Of a stretch of DNA of 64,000 nt, positions 24,401-36,108 are shown in pieces (the first letter of the stretch is position 1; each line of letters begins with the position of its first letter). The stretch covers positions 49,006,374-49,070,373 of the forward strand of contig OW387133.1 in the NCBI GenBank assembly GCA_936440205.1. The letters run 5' to 3'. The stretch is from Lepidonotus clava. Taxonomy: Eukaryota; Annelida; Polychaeta; Phyllodocida; Polynoidae. The notes beneath the pieces were generated by a model that saw only the letters and a program-made list of their open reading frames with translations, did not search any database and was not told the DNA's origin. The position numbers were made by a program, and so were the translations under genes.

Positions 24401-27400
24401 GAAGAAAAAGAAGACAGAGGAGGGAACAGGAACAAAAGACTCTGCAGAAGAAACAACAAACCAAAATGATGAGGAAATAAATAAGAAAAAAGGAACAAAG
24501 AAAGCAAAGGGTGACAAATCAACTGAGGAGAGCACAGAACAAGGGTCTTTGGAAGTCAAAAATGAGGATGCTGAGGATATCGAAAAAGGGAAACCAGAAA
24601 GTGGCAAACCCAATAACCAGTTAGTAGGGGAAGGGGCAATAGATGAATCAGCAGAGGGCAAAGAATCAGCACAAGAAGGTAAAGGAGGATCTGAACAAGG
24701 AAAAGAAAGTGAGCAAGCAGGCAAAGGAGATCCTGATGGAGAGAATGGAGCATTATTAGCTGGTGCAGTTGGTGCAGGTTTAGCAGCTGGGGCAGCTGGG
24801 GCAGGTGTGGCAATCGCTGCAACAACAGACAAGTCAAAGAAGGATGACAAAAAGGGTTCAGAAAAGGGTTCAGAAAAGGACAAAGATGAAGATGCATCAA
24901 AAGATTCAGAGGAAAGGACATCAAAAACAAATGCTGAAACACAACGGGCTAATGCAGACACTATTATGTCACCCTTAGCAGTAACTGCAGAAGGTAGAGA
25001 TGGGAAAGACCCACAAAATAGATATGATTCTACGAATAATACAGAAGCAGGAAATGTAGGAACGCTTAGAGAGGCTGAACAAAACTTAGGTGGTTCTGTT
25101 CAAGACAAAAATAAAATAGATATAGATACACATCAAAATAATGCAGATGCACAGAACAAAGAGACGGACCCTGTACAAGGCTCAGATGGTGCTACGCCTG
25201 GTGATGGGGGACAGGCATCTAATCTACCAAATGGTGAACTTGACTTAGCCGAAGGTGGATCTGGGGAAGGCCAAGATGGCGGCCCTGTGTTGGCCATGGC
25301 TGCAGCAGGCATTAGTTCTGCATCAGCTGAGGACCCTGTATCCAGTAGGGACAAGGAGGGCAAAGATGGCAAGGGTCGCACTTCAGACCATACTGATAAA
25401 AATGAAAAGACAGATGAAGAAGGGAAAGACACCAAAGATAAGAGGATGGGTAGAGAAAAGAAAAAGTCAGAAAAGCAGGAAAGCAATCTCAACAGAGAAC
25501 CAACCTTACGAGAAATGGCACAGAGACAAAAGAATAAACCTGTGCAATCTGACGTTAAGCCAGTGAGAAAGGACAAAAAGGAAAAGAAAACAGAACCACC
25601 AAAGGTGCCCCCATTGATGCTGCTACCAATGCCTGCACCCCTCAATGAGACGTCAGAGGCCCTGCAGAGGGGAGCAAAGAAGACAGACAGGAAAGACAAA
25701 GATGAGGCTAAGGACAAGAACAAGAACAAGTCAGATGCGGCAGATGCTCTAGCAGCTAGACGAAAGAAGAAGGCGAAGAACGCCGATGACCCTGATGCAA
25801 AGGATGACCCGAACAAACCCTTAACTAAAAGGGAAACCGAAAGACTCATGCGTAACCAGGATGAGGAGGATATCGCAAACATCGTCCTCCCGCCCAACGC
25901 CAGCGAGGGCAAGCCGGGCAAGCCGTCGTTACAAGAACGCCTGGACAAGATCCTGGTACCTCCAGCAAAGCAACGGGAGAAGAAGGCCGTCAAACCAAAG
26001 GAGGCATTCTTGTTCGATGACCACGACACCGACGACAACCGCACAGACCGGTCAAGAGGTGCCATCAACAGGAGGGACCGCACCAGGCTGAGCGACGACT
26101 ACAACCGGCCCGACGGCCGCTCCAAGGTGGACACGTGGAACCGGCTCGGTCCCAGGAGAGGCTGGGAGGGCGGGAATGACCTCAACCACAGCAGGACGAG
26201 TAGGAGTCACCACGGGGGCGGGAGAGGCGACGCCGACTCCACGAGGGACTCGGAAGGCCCTGCCGAGCGATGGGCGGACAGGGCCCCTCGCCGGCGTCCC
26301 AAAGAACCACCCAAAAAGCCCGAGCTTGACCCAAGACCAACTACCATGGCCTCGGGGAACCCTAGGTTAGAAATAGAAGCCGCAGCCAAAAAGAAGAAAA
26401 AGAAGGAATCCAGGCCCAAGTCCGTGCTAGACACGACCAGGGAAGCGAACGAAGACCGGGAGTGGGAAGACGTGAAGCCTCCAAAGAGGAGACGAGATTT
26501 GCCCAAGATAGAGCGCAAGACGTTAAAGAATGAGATTCAAGAATTGGTGCGGATCTTTGAGGCTAAGACCACTGCGCTTTCTAGTATCAATAAGTCTCGA
26601 AAGTTGACCCTCTACCACAGCTACCGGGGCGGTATGGCAGAGAAGAAACTAGTCGATCACCTTAAATTGGACTACAACAACCAACAGCGTATGAAAACAC
26701 GAGCGGACTTCTCCAACGTGCAGGACTGGGAACGCTACCTCGCGGGTAAGAGACGCCAAGAATGATAATTTCCAGTGCAATATCGTTGCTCCCCAAACAT
26801 CAAACCTATCTGACGGAAAATCACAAATATTCATTCCTGAAACTGAAGATCACTTTTTGAAAGGTTTTTCAAAACTCACCTGATCATATCTTAGACCTAG
26901 TTTGATTATGTCCAAAAACATAAATCAGTGTTGTTCTTACATGTCATGATAATTGAAGGTCATTTTTCCTTCACTACAATTGGTATATGACATTCTTGAT
27001 CTTATTTAAGCTTACGTTTATGGATGTTTGATGTACTATTAAGTTTAAGTTATGGATTTTCTTCTCCATATTCAGAGATCGTTGCTCAGGCCGAAGCTGA
27101 TGAAAAAGCACTGCGATCAGGACGACAGGTCTGTTTGATATTTTATGTACCTTCGATTCTTTGCGGCCAAGCAAATCCCAGGATAACACTGCGCGAAATT
27201 AGACCTTTAATGACCTTTGATTTTGTAAAGGGAGCCATTGAGGTTCATTAAAGGCATAGTAAATGTCACATTTCCAATACCTTTGCAAGATATTTAATGA
27301 ATTTGTAAAGGTCACCTGAAAAAGTTTTGGAAAGGTCTTGTAAAGGTGACCTTCCATTACCTTTAGCACACCTCAATGGCTTCATTTACACAAACTTAAA

Positions 27401-30400
27401 GGTCCTAAAGTAACGTACAATCATTACATAAATCTTCAAAGCATAAAGGCATGCAATCTCCCTATTGCTTCAATGATGTGGAAAATCTAATTACCATAAT
27501 TCGAGTTTCTAAAAAATACCTATATTGTGACTGATTATGTTCCCCCAGTGCATATATCTTAATGATTCATGATTTTCAGGCAACTTTTGATATCAAAGAC
27601 CCCTTTGTAATATCCGTATCAGAGCCATTTACTTTCCATTTACTTTCCAGTAATACTCCTTCACAAATTAACAATGTAATCAGGGTATTTTTTCCTATGG
27701 GTTGGAATCGTGCTTACTATGGGTGCCTCTGATCTGTCTTGCACCTTGCAGTTACATTACAAAATGTTTGACAGTTATCCACAGTTATATTTGTGAAGTT
27801 GGATTGGTGGACATTGGTCAGAGAGGTGCAGCTAGTTGGGTATAGTGGTATTGTTCACTCAAACTGCACATACAATCTAATTATCTTACGGTTGGTAAAA
27901 TCCTATAGCTGTTCCTCCCTGGTATGCCTCATACTACCCTATACTTGTGTAATAGGTAGGCCTGTATTATAATAATTATGATGAATACATATATGTGAAG
28001 AAGGTCTAAACATTGCAGTAGCTAAACTGATGGGAATGGACTGAGGCTAAACAGTATAACGGAGGAAACCTATAGCCCACTATCTCTTCCACCCAATTCC
28101 TTTGGTTCATGACCTTCTGCCTGCAAGGCAATTGAAATTCTGGGTCAGCCACCATCTTTTTCAATTGTAGCACTCAATGATTCATATATGAAACGCCATG
28201 TAGACAGCTTAGGCTTGCAGCTTGTTAAACGAGAAGGGTTTGTTGTAAAGTTTCAGGCCTACAAGGAGGGCGAGAGCTCCTTAGGCGTGCCCGAGCCCGG
28301 GGTCGCCACTGCCGATTGGTACGTCCATGGCTGCCAACAGCCCAGCCTTGGCGCCATCTGGAGGCGATATAAGCAAGCCATGGTACAGGCCGCCCGCCAT
28401 CTTTATTCATATACCTCTCTGCATAGCCTGAGTAGTTCTGCGCCAATTGCTATTCTGAAATAATCTCATTATTGTGTGTGCGCCCCGTAGTAGTACTCAT
28501 ACTGAACTTGTAGTGGTGATGGGACAATTGCATTTTGACCCAACTAGAGATTTTCCCTCCCTTGGATATTTCTTTTTAGTATCAGCTAGTATTGTGGTTG
28601 ATGTCCGTGCATATGATTTATTGGTAAGGTTTTATATTATTGGGATAATTATAAACCATTATACTAAGTTGAGTAACGTATAGGTTTACTCTGAAAGTTG
28701 AGGGGAACACCGAAGGGGGCCATAAGAAAGAAGAGGTTGTTCTATATACTCCCCTGCTGCTTTCCGCTTCCAACTTACCTGTAAATATCCCACTGGGATA
28801 AACTGATAAATGCCACCCTTGCCAAATTCAATATTCACTCATTGACTTTATCCAGAGTTTTGAGCTGAATTCCTTTGAAAGTTGATTTAGTCTAAAAGTA
28901 GTAGGCCTAATACACAGATGATTATGTACTAAAGCCAGACCCTATATATATGAAAAGATATTACCGTCTATTATACCGTTATACATCAAATAAGCTATAA
29001 TTGCATAATGCAAACGTTATTGACCACCGTCTGCACCACTGAAGTGAAGTCTTACAAACCAAAATCAATAAAGCATTTTCTAATTGCTTTTCTATCATAA
29101 AGTCAAGGTTGGGATCTGCAAACGAAATTCGTAATATGCTCTGTAATTACCAAATATCAAATTGATCTAGGCCTAACCCCCAAATTCTAACCATATCGAT
29201 TGACTGCACATGTCAAAGCGTTATCTCAAAGAGCTAGTTACCTTGGATAGCAAGTATATCATATTTCTGTTATTGAAGACAGTAAAAACTAATAAGATAA
29301 TACATTATTATAAGGTGCCGAATTCCTAAAACTATAGCGTACCATGGCAATTACCATTTATTCTATCTAAAATACAGGCCTATATTGAAATTTAGTCAGG
29401 GAATTGAGATTGATCATTTATGGCAAGTTCTGATGCAGTTATAATGTTTGCAGGCATTTTGAAACAAAACCCTCCATTAGAATTAAGAATAATCATTGCG
29501 ATATTGCCATACTACAAAACATATGGTAGATAGTTAAGGATGTCTCATTTACCATGCCATGACACAAGGTCCATTGCATTCTACTTGAACGTGGATTCAT
29601 ATAGGAACTAAGAGCAGATTCACCGGTAGAGGACGATCTATACGATGACGAGCTATTCGATGATTTTACTGATTCGGACGTTACGATAAGCGATACGGTA
29701 TGATAGGAAGAAGCGTATCATCACATTTAATCATAAGTTGTGAGCCATAGGTAGCCTAATACAGCTAATATTCAAGAATTTGATTTAGATAAGGCAACAA
29801 GTATTCAAGGTGAATGTTGTGTATTGTTATAAGATGGACCATTCTATCTCAAAATTTGCGCTGCGTTTATCTCAAATTGTAAATTCCAATGCCAAGGCAA
29901 AGATAAATACAAAAGGCAAAATAAGAAGTGCATAAACACAGTATGCCGTCTATAACTTTAACGAAGAGGTAAATTGCTGACCAAGCTTCAGGGGGTAAAT
30001 AAGTATTGCTAATTCTTTCATTATTACCCGATGTATTCAACGCCAATAGAGTTCTTTTGTTGCATTTTAAAAACATATTTTTGCGCGAATTCTTATATTT
30101 CAGTCTTTTAGGAACCATGTAATTGGGACTTTGGTGTGGATTTCCACTAATAAGTTTTGCATTCATGATTATCTAACCCTTTATGGAGATACAAATGTGT
30201 GACTCGGGAGAGGGAATTGTGAGTTTACCTTTTATTTACCAGAGCGTCCATTGCCTTGATTAAATCCTTGGGGTGGCGTCATGAATTAACCAAGCTAATT
30301 ACATTGAAGTGACGACCAATTTATACAATCATCAGTAATTTTGTATTTTTCCACAGTATTGACCAATCAATCAGTCCGTTTTCTATTGTGTACATTTCCT

Positions 30401-33400
30401 TTGGATATCTTTCATTTTATCTTGATTCATTTGCACTCTAAATCCCGCAATCGAACTATGTAGTGTCTTCAAATATCTGAGTTCTTGATGCAGTGTTTTA
30501 CACATTGACGTTTCTGAGCGTGCAGTGCCGTTATGTCTGTCTATATATATGTGTTATCAGATTTAAGAATCATATATGTTTGATCATAATATCATACATG
30601 ATTTACCCTATATTACATTGTTTTCCCTCCTTCTTTATCCTAAACACAAACCCCAGTCTCACAACACCTCTCTCTAATTTCTACTTCTAGGAGGACGCCG
30701 ATAGAAGAGGTAAGTGGGATGAGGAAGATAGCATTGGCTCTACCCCTCGTTTCAACCCCCTGCAAAGTCGGGAAAGTCTCAATTCTTTCTGGACGCAGTC
30801 GACGAGGCGGGAGAAGGGGTCCTTAAAGCTGGGGCCCCTTAAGGATGCCCGGCGCCACACCCAGCAGCGGGAGGTGGAGCGGCACGGCAAGCTGACCCAC
30901 GCCTACGGCCCAGTACTGCCCACCGAACTGGCCAAACTCTCCAATAAGGAGAGGAGCAACACCAGCCTGAATGTCTCCAAGTCCACAGGTATTGGGGGCC
31001 CTGGGGGGGTCGACGTGCTGGTCGTCGTCGTGTGGAGTGTGGCGTGTGGCAAGACCTAACCCCCTGTGTAGATGTGTATACTAGGAGGCATAATGGGAGA
31101 AGTAGAACCCTATGCAGGTAGATGTATTAATCTGTGAAGCAGTCGGTGTTTTAGGGGCTGTTTAACACCGATCCTAATCTATTTTTCATATAATACATAA
31201 CCTGTGTCGTTTCTCAATTAATACATGCTCTTCTTGTGTCAGCTGTTCAGTTAAGATCGTATATAGGTCAATGAGCAATGAGAATGGTCATAAGTCGATC
31301 CGAAAAGTTACAAAGGTGGGGAACGCTTTCAAGATAACACTGGAGTGGACCTTACCAATATAGTTAGTATAATAGGCTAACCTGCCATCTCTTGAAACCG
31401 CCAGTCTGAATGGACACCCCCCCCCCCCCCCCCCGCTGTTAAGTGTTAACACAAAGATATCCTTTTCAATATTGTTACGAAATAGAGTTTGGCATTTATG
31501 ATGCCAGTTTTTACAAAATTTGGAATAATTCTAGACAAGTATAAAGTAGGTCTTTAAAAGAAACGTTCAAATTTTATCGGAATTACATTGGTTTTCATTA
31601 CAGGGCGTGCAAAGATCATAATAGGAGGTGACTTTACCTTAAGACATCATGATGGTATCATTCATTATGTGTCAAATCAAGCAATGCATGGTAGAAGAAT
31701 AAGCTTACTTTTTAAAATGCACACTGTGAATGTATCACTAAAGAATGCTTCATAATTCACATAATAGTTTTCGGCATAAGCATGATATCATCCTCATTGT
31801 ACCCTTTTAATTTTTCTATTTCCATGATTATGACCATTGCTTTAATTCATATTACATCGATAGGCAATAGAATACCAATAGAAATAAGAAATAATTAATC
31901 ATGATTGGAGTGTGAATAGTTAAGGAACCATTGCACAGGAGAATGTTCTGAACATCACGTTGAGCACCATGTTAGAAACATCTTCTTAATCCAGAATGAT
32001 CTAGCCTAATAAAATAGAATTGTGGTAACGCATGGTTAGGGGCTTCTATTACAGTTTAACTGCTCTGCAATATCCAAAGTTTGATTTCATATATAAATAT
32101 AGTGTGGTAGACTTTCTTGTCCTTCGTTCCCTTAATGTTCGTTTGGTCGCATGTCCTCGAATTATTTGTCTATATGTTTCGCTTTTCAACTATATTTGTA
32201 TTAACTTATTCCTCCGCTAATAACAATCTATGCACATCTTAAGCTGTATACAATATGCTTCCTGCTCGGAATACACAATAGAAAGTCAAAATGTTTTCTA
32301 AACCGTTTTCGCTCATATTTGATAGATGATCTGTTCTTATCCATAATATCTATGCATTTCTGAAACAAAATTAAAATTCTCCAAAAAGTACTAAATCAAA
32401 TATAATTATGGAAACAAAGAATAAATGAATAGAAATAATTTCTTTTTTTCAATTTCAAAAATATGAAATGGCTCTGGACATATTCACTGTATTGTAAAAA
32501 CGATAACCGCTATGCATCACATATGAATTGCTCCGCCAATGCACTGACTCCTGGGTGCCCTCCTCCTCCAGGCCTGCCCAAGGCGCGGACGGACCTGTCG
32601 CTGCGGCGGGAGGCGGACAGTCGGAACACGGAGAACTCGCTGCCCTACCTGGACGACGCGTCCCAGCAGTACACGGGACGCAGGTCCAAGTCCTACTCAG
32701 ACTCCAAGCCCCATCGCCCCGGACTTGTCGTCGCCAAACCGGCCAGGTTCCACAATCTCAAGATTGGTGAGTACTTTTGATAATATTGTGATGCACATTC
32801 ATCTAGATAGCTCTGAAAGGTGTAAACATGTTTCATTAAAAGAGGCATGGGTTTTTTGTTCGAAGGAGCGATTCCTTCTCTATTTTCAGTTAACTACAAG
32901 AATAAGCGCCATGGAAAACTCGAAATAAACGTTTGACATAACGTATAGTTTAAGAAAGAACTGCTTGCCTAGACTAGCTCCTCTGTCCGTTGTGAGATGT
33001 GTGATAGCGATGGAAAGGGCTTGCAGTAGACGACCTTCTCTGGACAATGACGAAAGGTGGAAGGTTCAGGATCTCCCTTGCACCTTTTTTGCCAACCCAT
33101 ACCCAATGGCATTTGACCAAAGCACGTTCACAGCGCCTAAGTGAAGTTAGCCACTCCACCCGCAATTGCGACATAAGAGTAGTTTTACTTATTTTCCTGG
33201 TGGACTTTATGCACTTTGATAGGCCTATACGTGGAGTTGCGGGGCTTTTTCTTCGATTCGGTTTCATAACTCCATGATTGTCTAGAGCTGTATGGTACAT
33301 GTCTGTTTGTCCTGTAATACCATTCATACCATTAGAACGATGAAGTTATTCACAGTGCAACATCAAAACATCACAGCTTATACGTACCCACTTCTTGCAA

Positions 33401-36108
33401 CATGACATTTTCTTTATGATACAATTTCTAGTTCTACTGCTCACCTGAAGAGTGCAAAAAGAGTCAGGTGAAAGGAGCTATGTATGAACTAAAGTTTAAA
33501 GAACTGAAGGGTACACTTTTTTCACGCTATAATCCGTTGTTCACTAGCAACATCTCCCCTTCAGTCAGACCTAGTCTTCCCAACAAATGAATTCTAAACA
33601 TATTTAAAATGGAATATGTGTTAACCTATATAAACGACAGCCATATACATTTTTTGAAAGGAGGGGGGGGGGGGGGGGGGGCGGCGAAAGTAATTGTTTA
33701 ACTGCAACTGTTCTACATCTCCATTATCAAAACGTGGATGTTCGGGAGAGAATGGGTCATATGTGACAAAGGAATAACGGGCAATACAAGCTTAGACTAG
33801 TCCCTAGAACACTTAAGGTATTAGTGGCCGAGGACTCGTACATTTTTTCTCGTAATTGGTTTGGCTGATTGGTCGCTAATCATTGTGTAATTATTTGGCA
33901 TTTTCTTATAATTAGTGATTCCATCTGCCACAACAGTAGTAATGCCAAGACCAAAAAGGAATAGTGAAGTGTACTTTTAAGGCAGATAGAATCGCTAATC
34001 ACAAGACAAGAGTCATTACTTACTGATTAGTGACGGACTGGACTTACAAGTTACGAAAATGTGGGTCAATAGTGTGTACTGTGAGTGCTGTGATGCAGTG
34101 ATGACGGCAGTGGTGGTGGTATAAGTGAGACGACCTGCAGGGGCTCCTTTTCTTGGAAGCTATGCACCCGCTCTTCTTCTATGACATGCAGTGAAATAGC
34201 GTAGGTCTGAAATACTCCAAACTAAATTGATAGCATACAAAACGTAACACAGTATCATAGCAGTAGGTTAATTTGACTAATTGTAATGACATTAACGTAG
34301 GAAAGAATTAATGGGCATACTTTCAAAATGAGATCATATATTCTATAGCTGTAAGAAGACCAATTTTATTGTGATAAGAAAATAATGAGAAGGGTGGGGG
34401 TATGGTAAAAAGAGAGGGATTATTCGGCTGAATTGCATGGCGTCCCCAGACGTCTGTGGGTCGTTGGCAAGACGCGGGGCACACTCTTTGGGATGCCAGA
34501 AACGGCAGTTCTTCCACCTGCACGGAAACAAAAATACTGCAGTCGGCTCTCCTAAAGCAAGCGTGCACCAAGGTTTGTACAGTTTTCACTGTTTGCTGAG
34601 CCTAGTCTGGACAGTTGTTGATCCTCTTTCCCTGCTTCTTAAAACATTTTAACCCTCGTGCTGGCCTGTCAGTGAGATGTGGCTGTTGCTGCTGCTGTTG
34701 TTGTTGTGGGGAAAACAGCTGAAAAAGTGGCGACATCCGCGTTGACTGTCCTCGTCTGTTTGACTCACTATTTACCTTGTGGTTGTTACACCTCCTTCTC
34801 ACCACTCTACTAGGAAACGCTACCTAGGCAGGGGAGCAGCACAGCTGCACAGAGCTGCTCTAATGATAAGCATGGGGAACTGTACATACCTGATGAGTCT
34901 ATGCCTTCTACTAGGTAGTAGAGGTCAACATATAAATAATACTAATCACACTAATTATTGTCGTCGGCCACTATAAAATTGTTTCGTGTAAATGAGGAGT
35001 TTGGTTCATGCATTTAGTTTTTATTTGAATGCATTATTTTTCATTTTTGTAACGCGTGAGGATTCCATATTGGATATGAATAGAGAAGGAACCCCATATG
35101 GTCCATCCCACCACATCCAAAACGAAAATACATTAAAAAAAACTCTTTCCCCAGGATGAGGAACCCATACACATGTACCGAGAGTGTCTTTTTACAGTTC
35201 TAAAATAATCACACTGTCTAATTCATACCTATCCTCGTCACATTAATAATCGTAAAACATATACCTATGTGTGCTGAAATAATAATTCATGATTTTTTTA
35301 AACACTTCCAGAAGACAACCAAGTAAGCAAAGAAGCAACCAAATCTGTTTTCTTGAAAATAACTTTTACCGTGGCATGTCCTTTGTATTTGTAAACTTTT
35401 ATATGACCCACAATTCCAAATACATTTCTTTGCTTACTTCGACGCAATTGTATCCAATTTAACGTCATTTATTTAAACCATGTAAAGGTGTCATATCATT
35501 TTTTCTTAAACACAATTTTTGGTGTTTCGTTCATCGTTTTATATTTCACACAGCGGAAAATTACTTGCACCGTACTTTTGTGTGTATTATACATGTGAAA
35601 TAACTTGTATTGAGTTGATGCAGGTTGCACCGAAAAGCATTAATCACAAATCGTTTGGCAATGGCGAGGTATTGCTAATACTTTCAGAAATGTCTTTGCA
35701 ATTTGACAATGGGATTCTCCATAATTTTAGAACTATGTAGTTTTAGTACCTTATAAGAAAAGAAATTCCCTTGTAAAGTTAGTTTCGGACCTGTACTACT
35801 GTTAACTCTTAAGATAACGGGTAAAAGCTGTTAATTTTTGCATTTTATGCCATTTCCGATTCAAAATTACCGATGTTTTCAAGTAAAATATCAATTATTG
35901 CATTTCAGACAGAGCAAAGCAGCCAAAACCCGTGATCGACGTCTCCAAAAACCCTCTGGCAACAGGAACCAGCAGTCGCCGGAAATGGATCGAGACAGTT
36001 CGAGCGGACGCCATGAAAAATATTGAAAAAGAGAAGTCGAATTTAGATCGACAAAAGACTAACACAAGCCTAAAGGCCACAAAATCTACAAAGGCTAAAA
36101 AGAAATAG
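15388..36108 (+). CDS. Ankyrin-repeat protein, short form with alternative last exon
   Basis: The first eleven exons are shared with the long form, then exon 32572-32766 is joined to a last exon at 35909-36108. This gives a predicted 2662 aa with a 66-residue basic tail ending KSTKAKKK. Poly(A) signals AATAAA follow at 36442 and 36482. Both this last exon and the 38466 exon start in the phase left by the 32572 exon, so they are mutually exclusive 3' choices. Which form is used where cannot be seen from DNA. Confidence 0.65.

Larger units (their letters stand above)
32767..35908. other. Ankyrin gene intron 11
   Basis: Holds a run of about 20 G at 33662, the foldback element at 33868-34036 and a CTG/TTG trinucleotide repeat at 34679-34711. 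Open frames near 34323-34652 on both strands lack splice support. Confidence 0.5.

Noticed and set aside
23285-24961. 558-codon open frame on the - strand, Ser/Phe-rich
   Set aside because: It is the antisense shadow of the Lys/Glu-rich exon 7; Lys/Glu codons read backwards give Phe/Leu/Ser with few stops.
26763-26765. TGA as the end of the ankyrin gene
   Set aside because: A consensus donor 17 bases earlier joins in phase to exon 8 and to further GC-rich coding exons, so the stop is probably intronic in the main form.
28188-28463. Open frame in intron 8 of the ankyrin gene
   Set aside because: Both strands are open across the GC-richer patch, no splice signals fit, and the peptide is not recognisable.
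34323-34652. Overlapping open frames on both strands in intron 11
   Set aside because: No acceptor or donor in phase with the gene and no coding-like composition.
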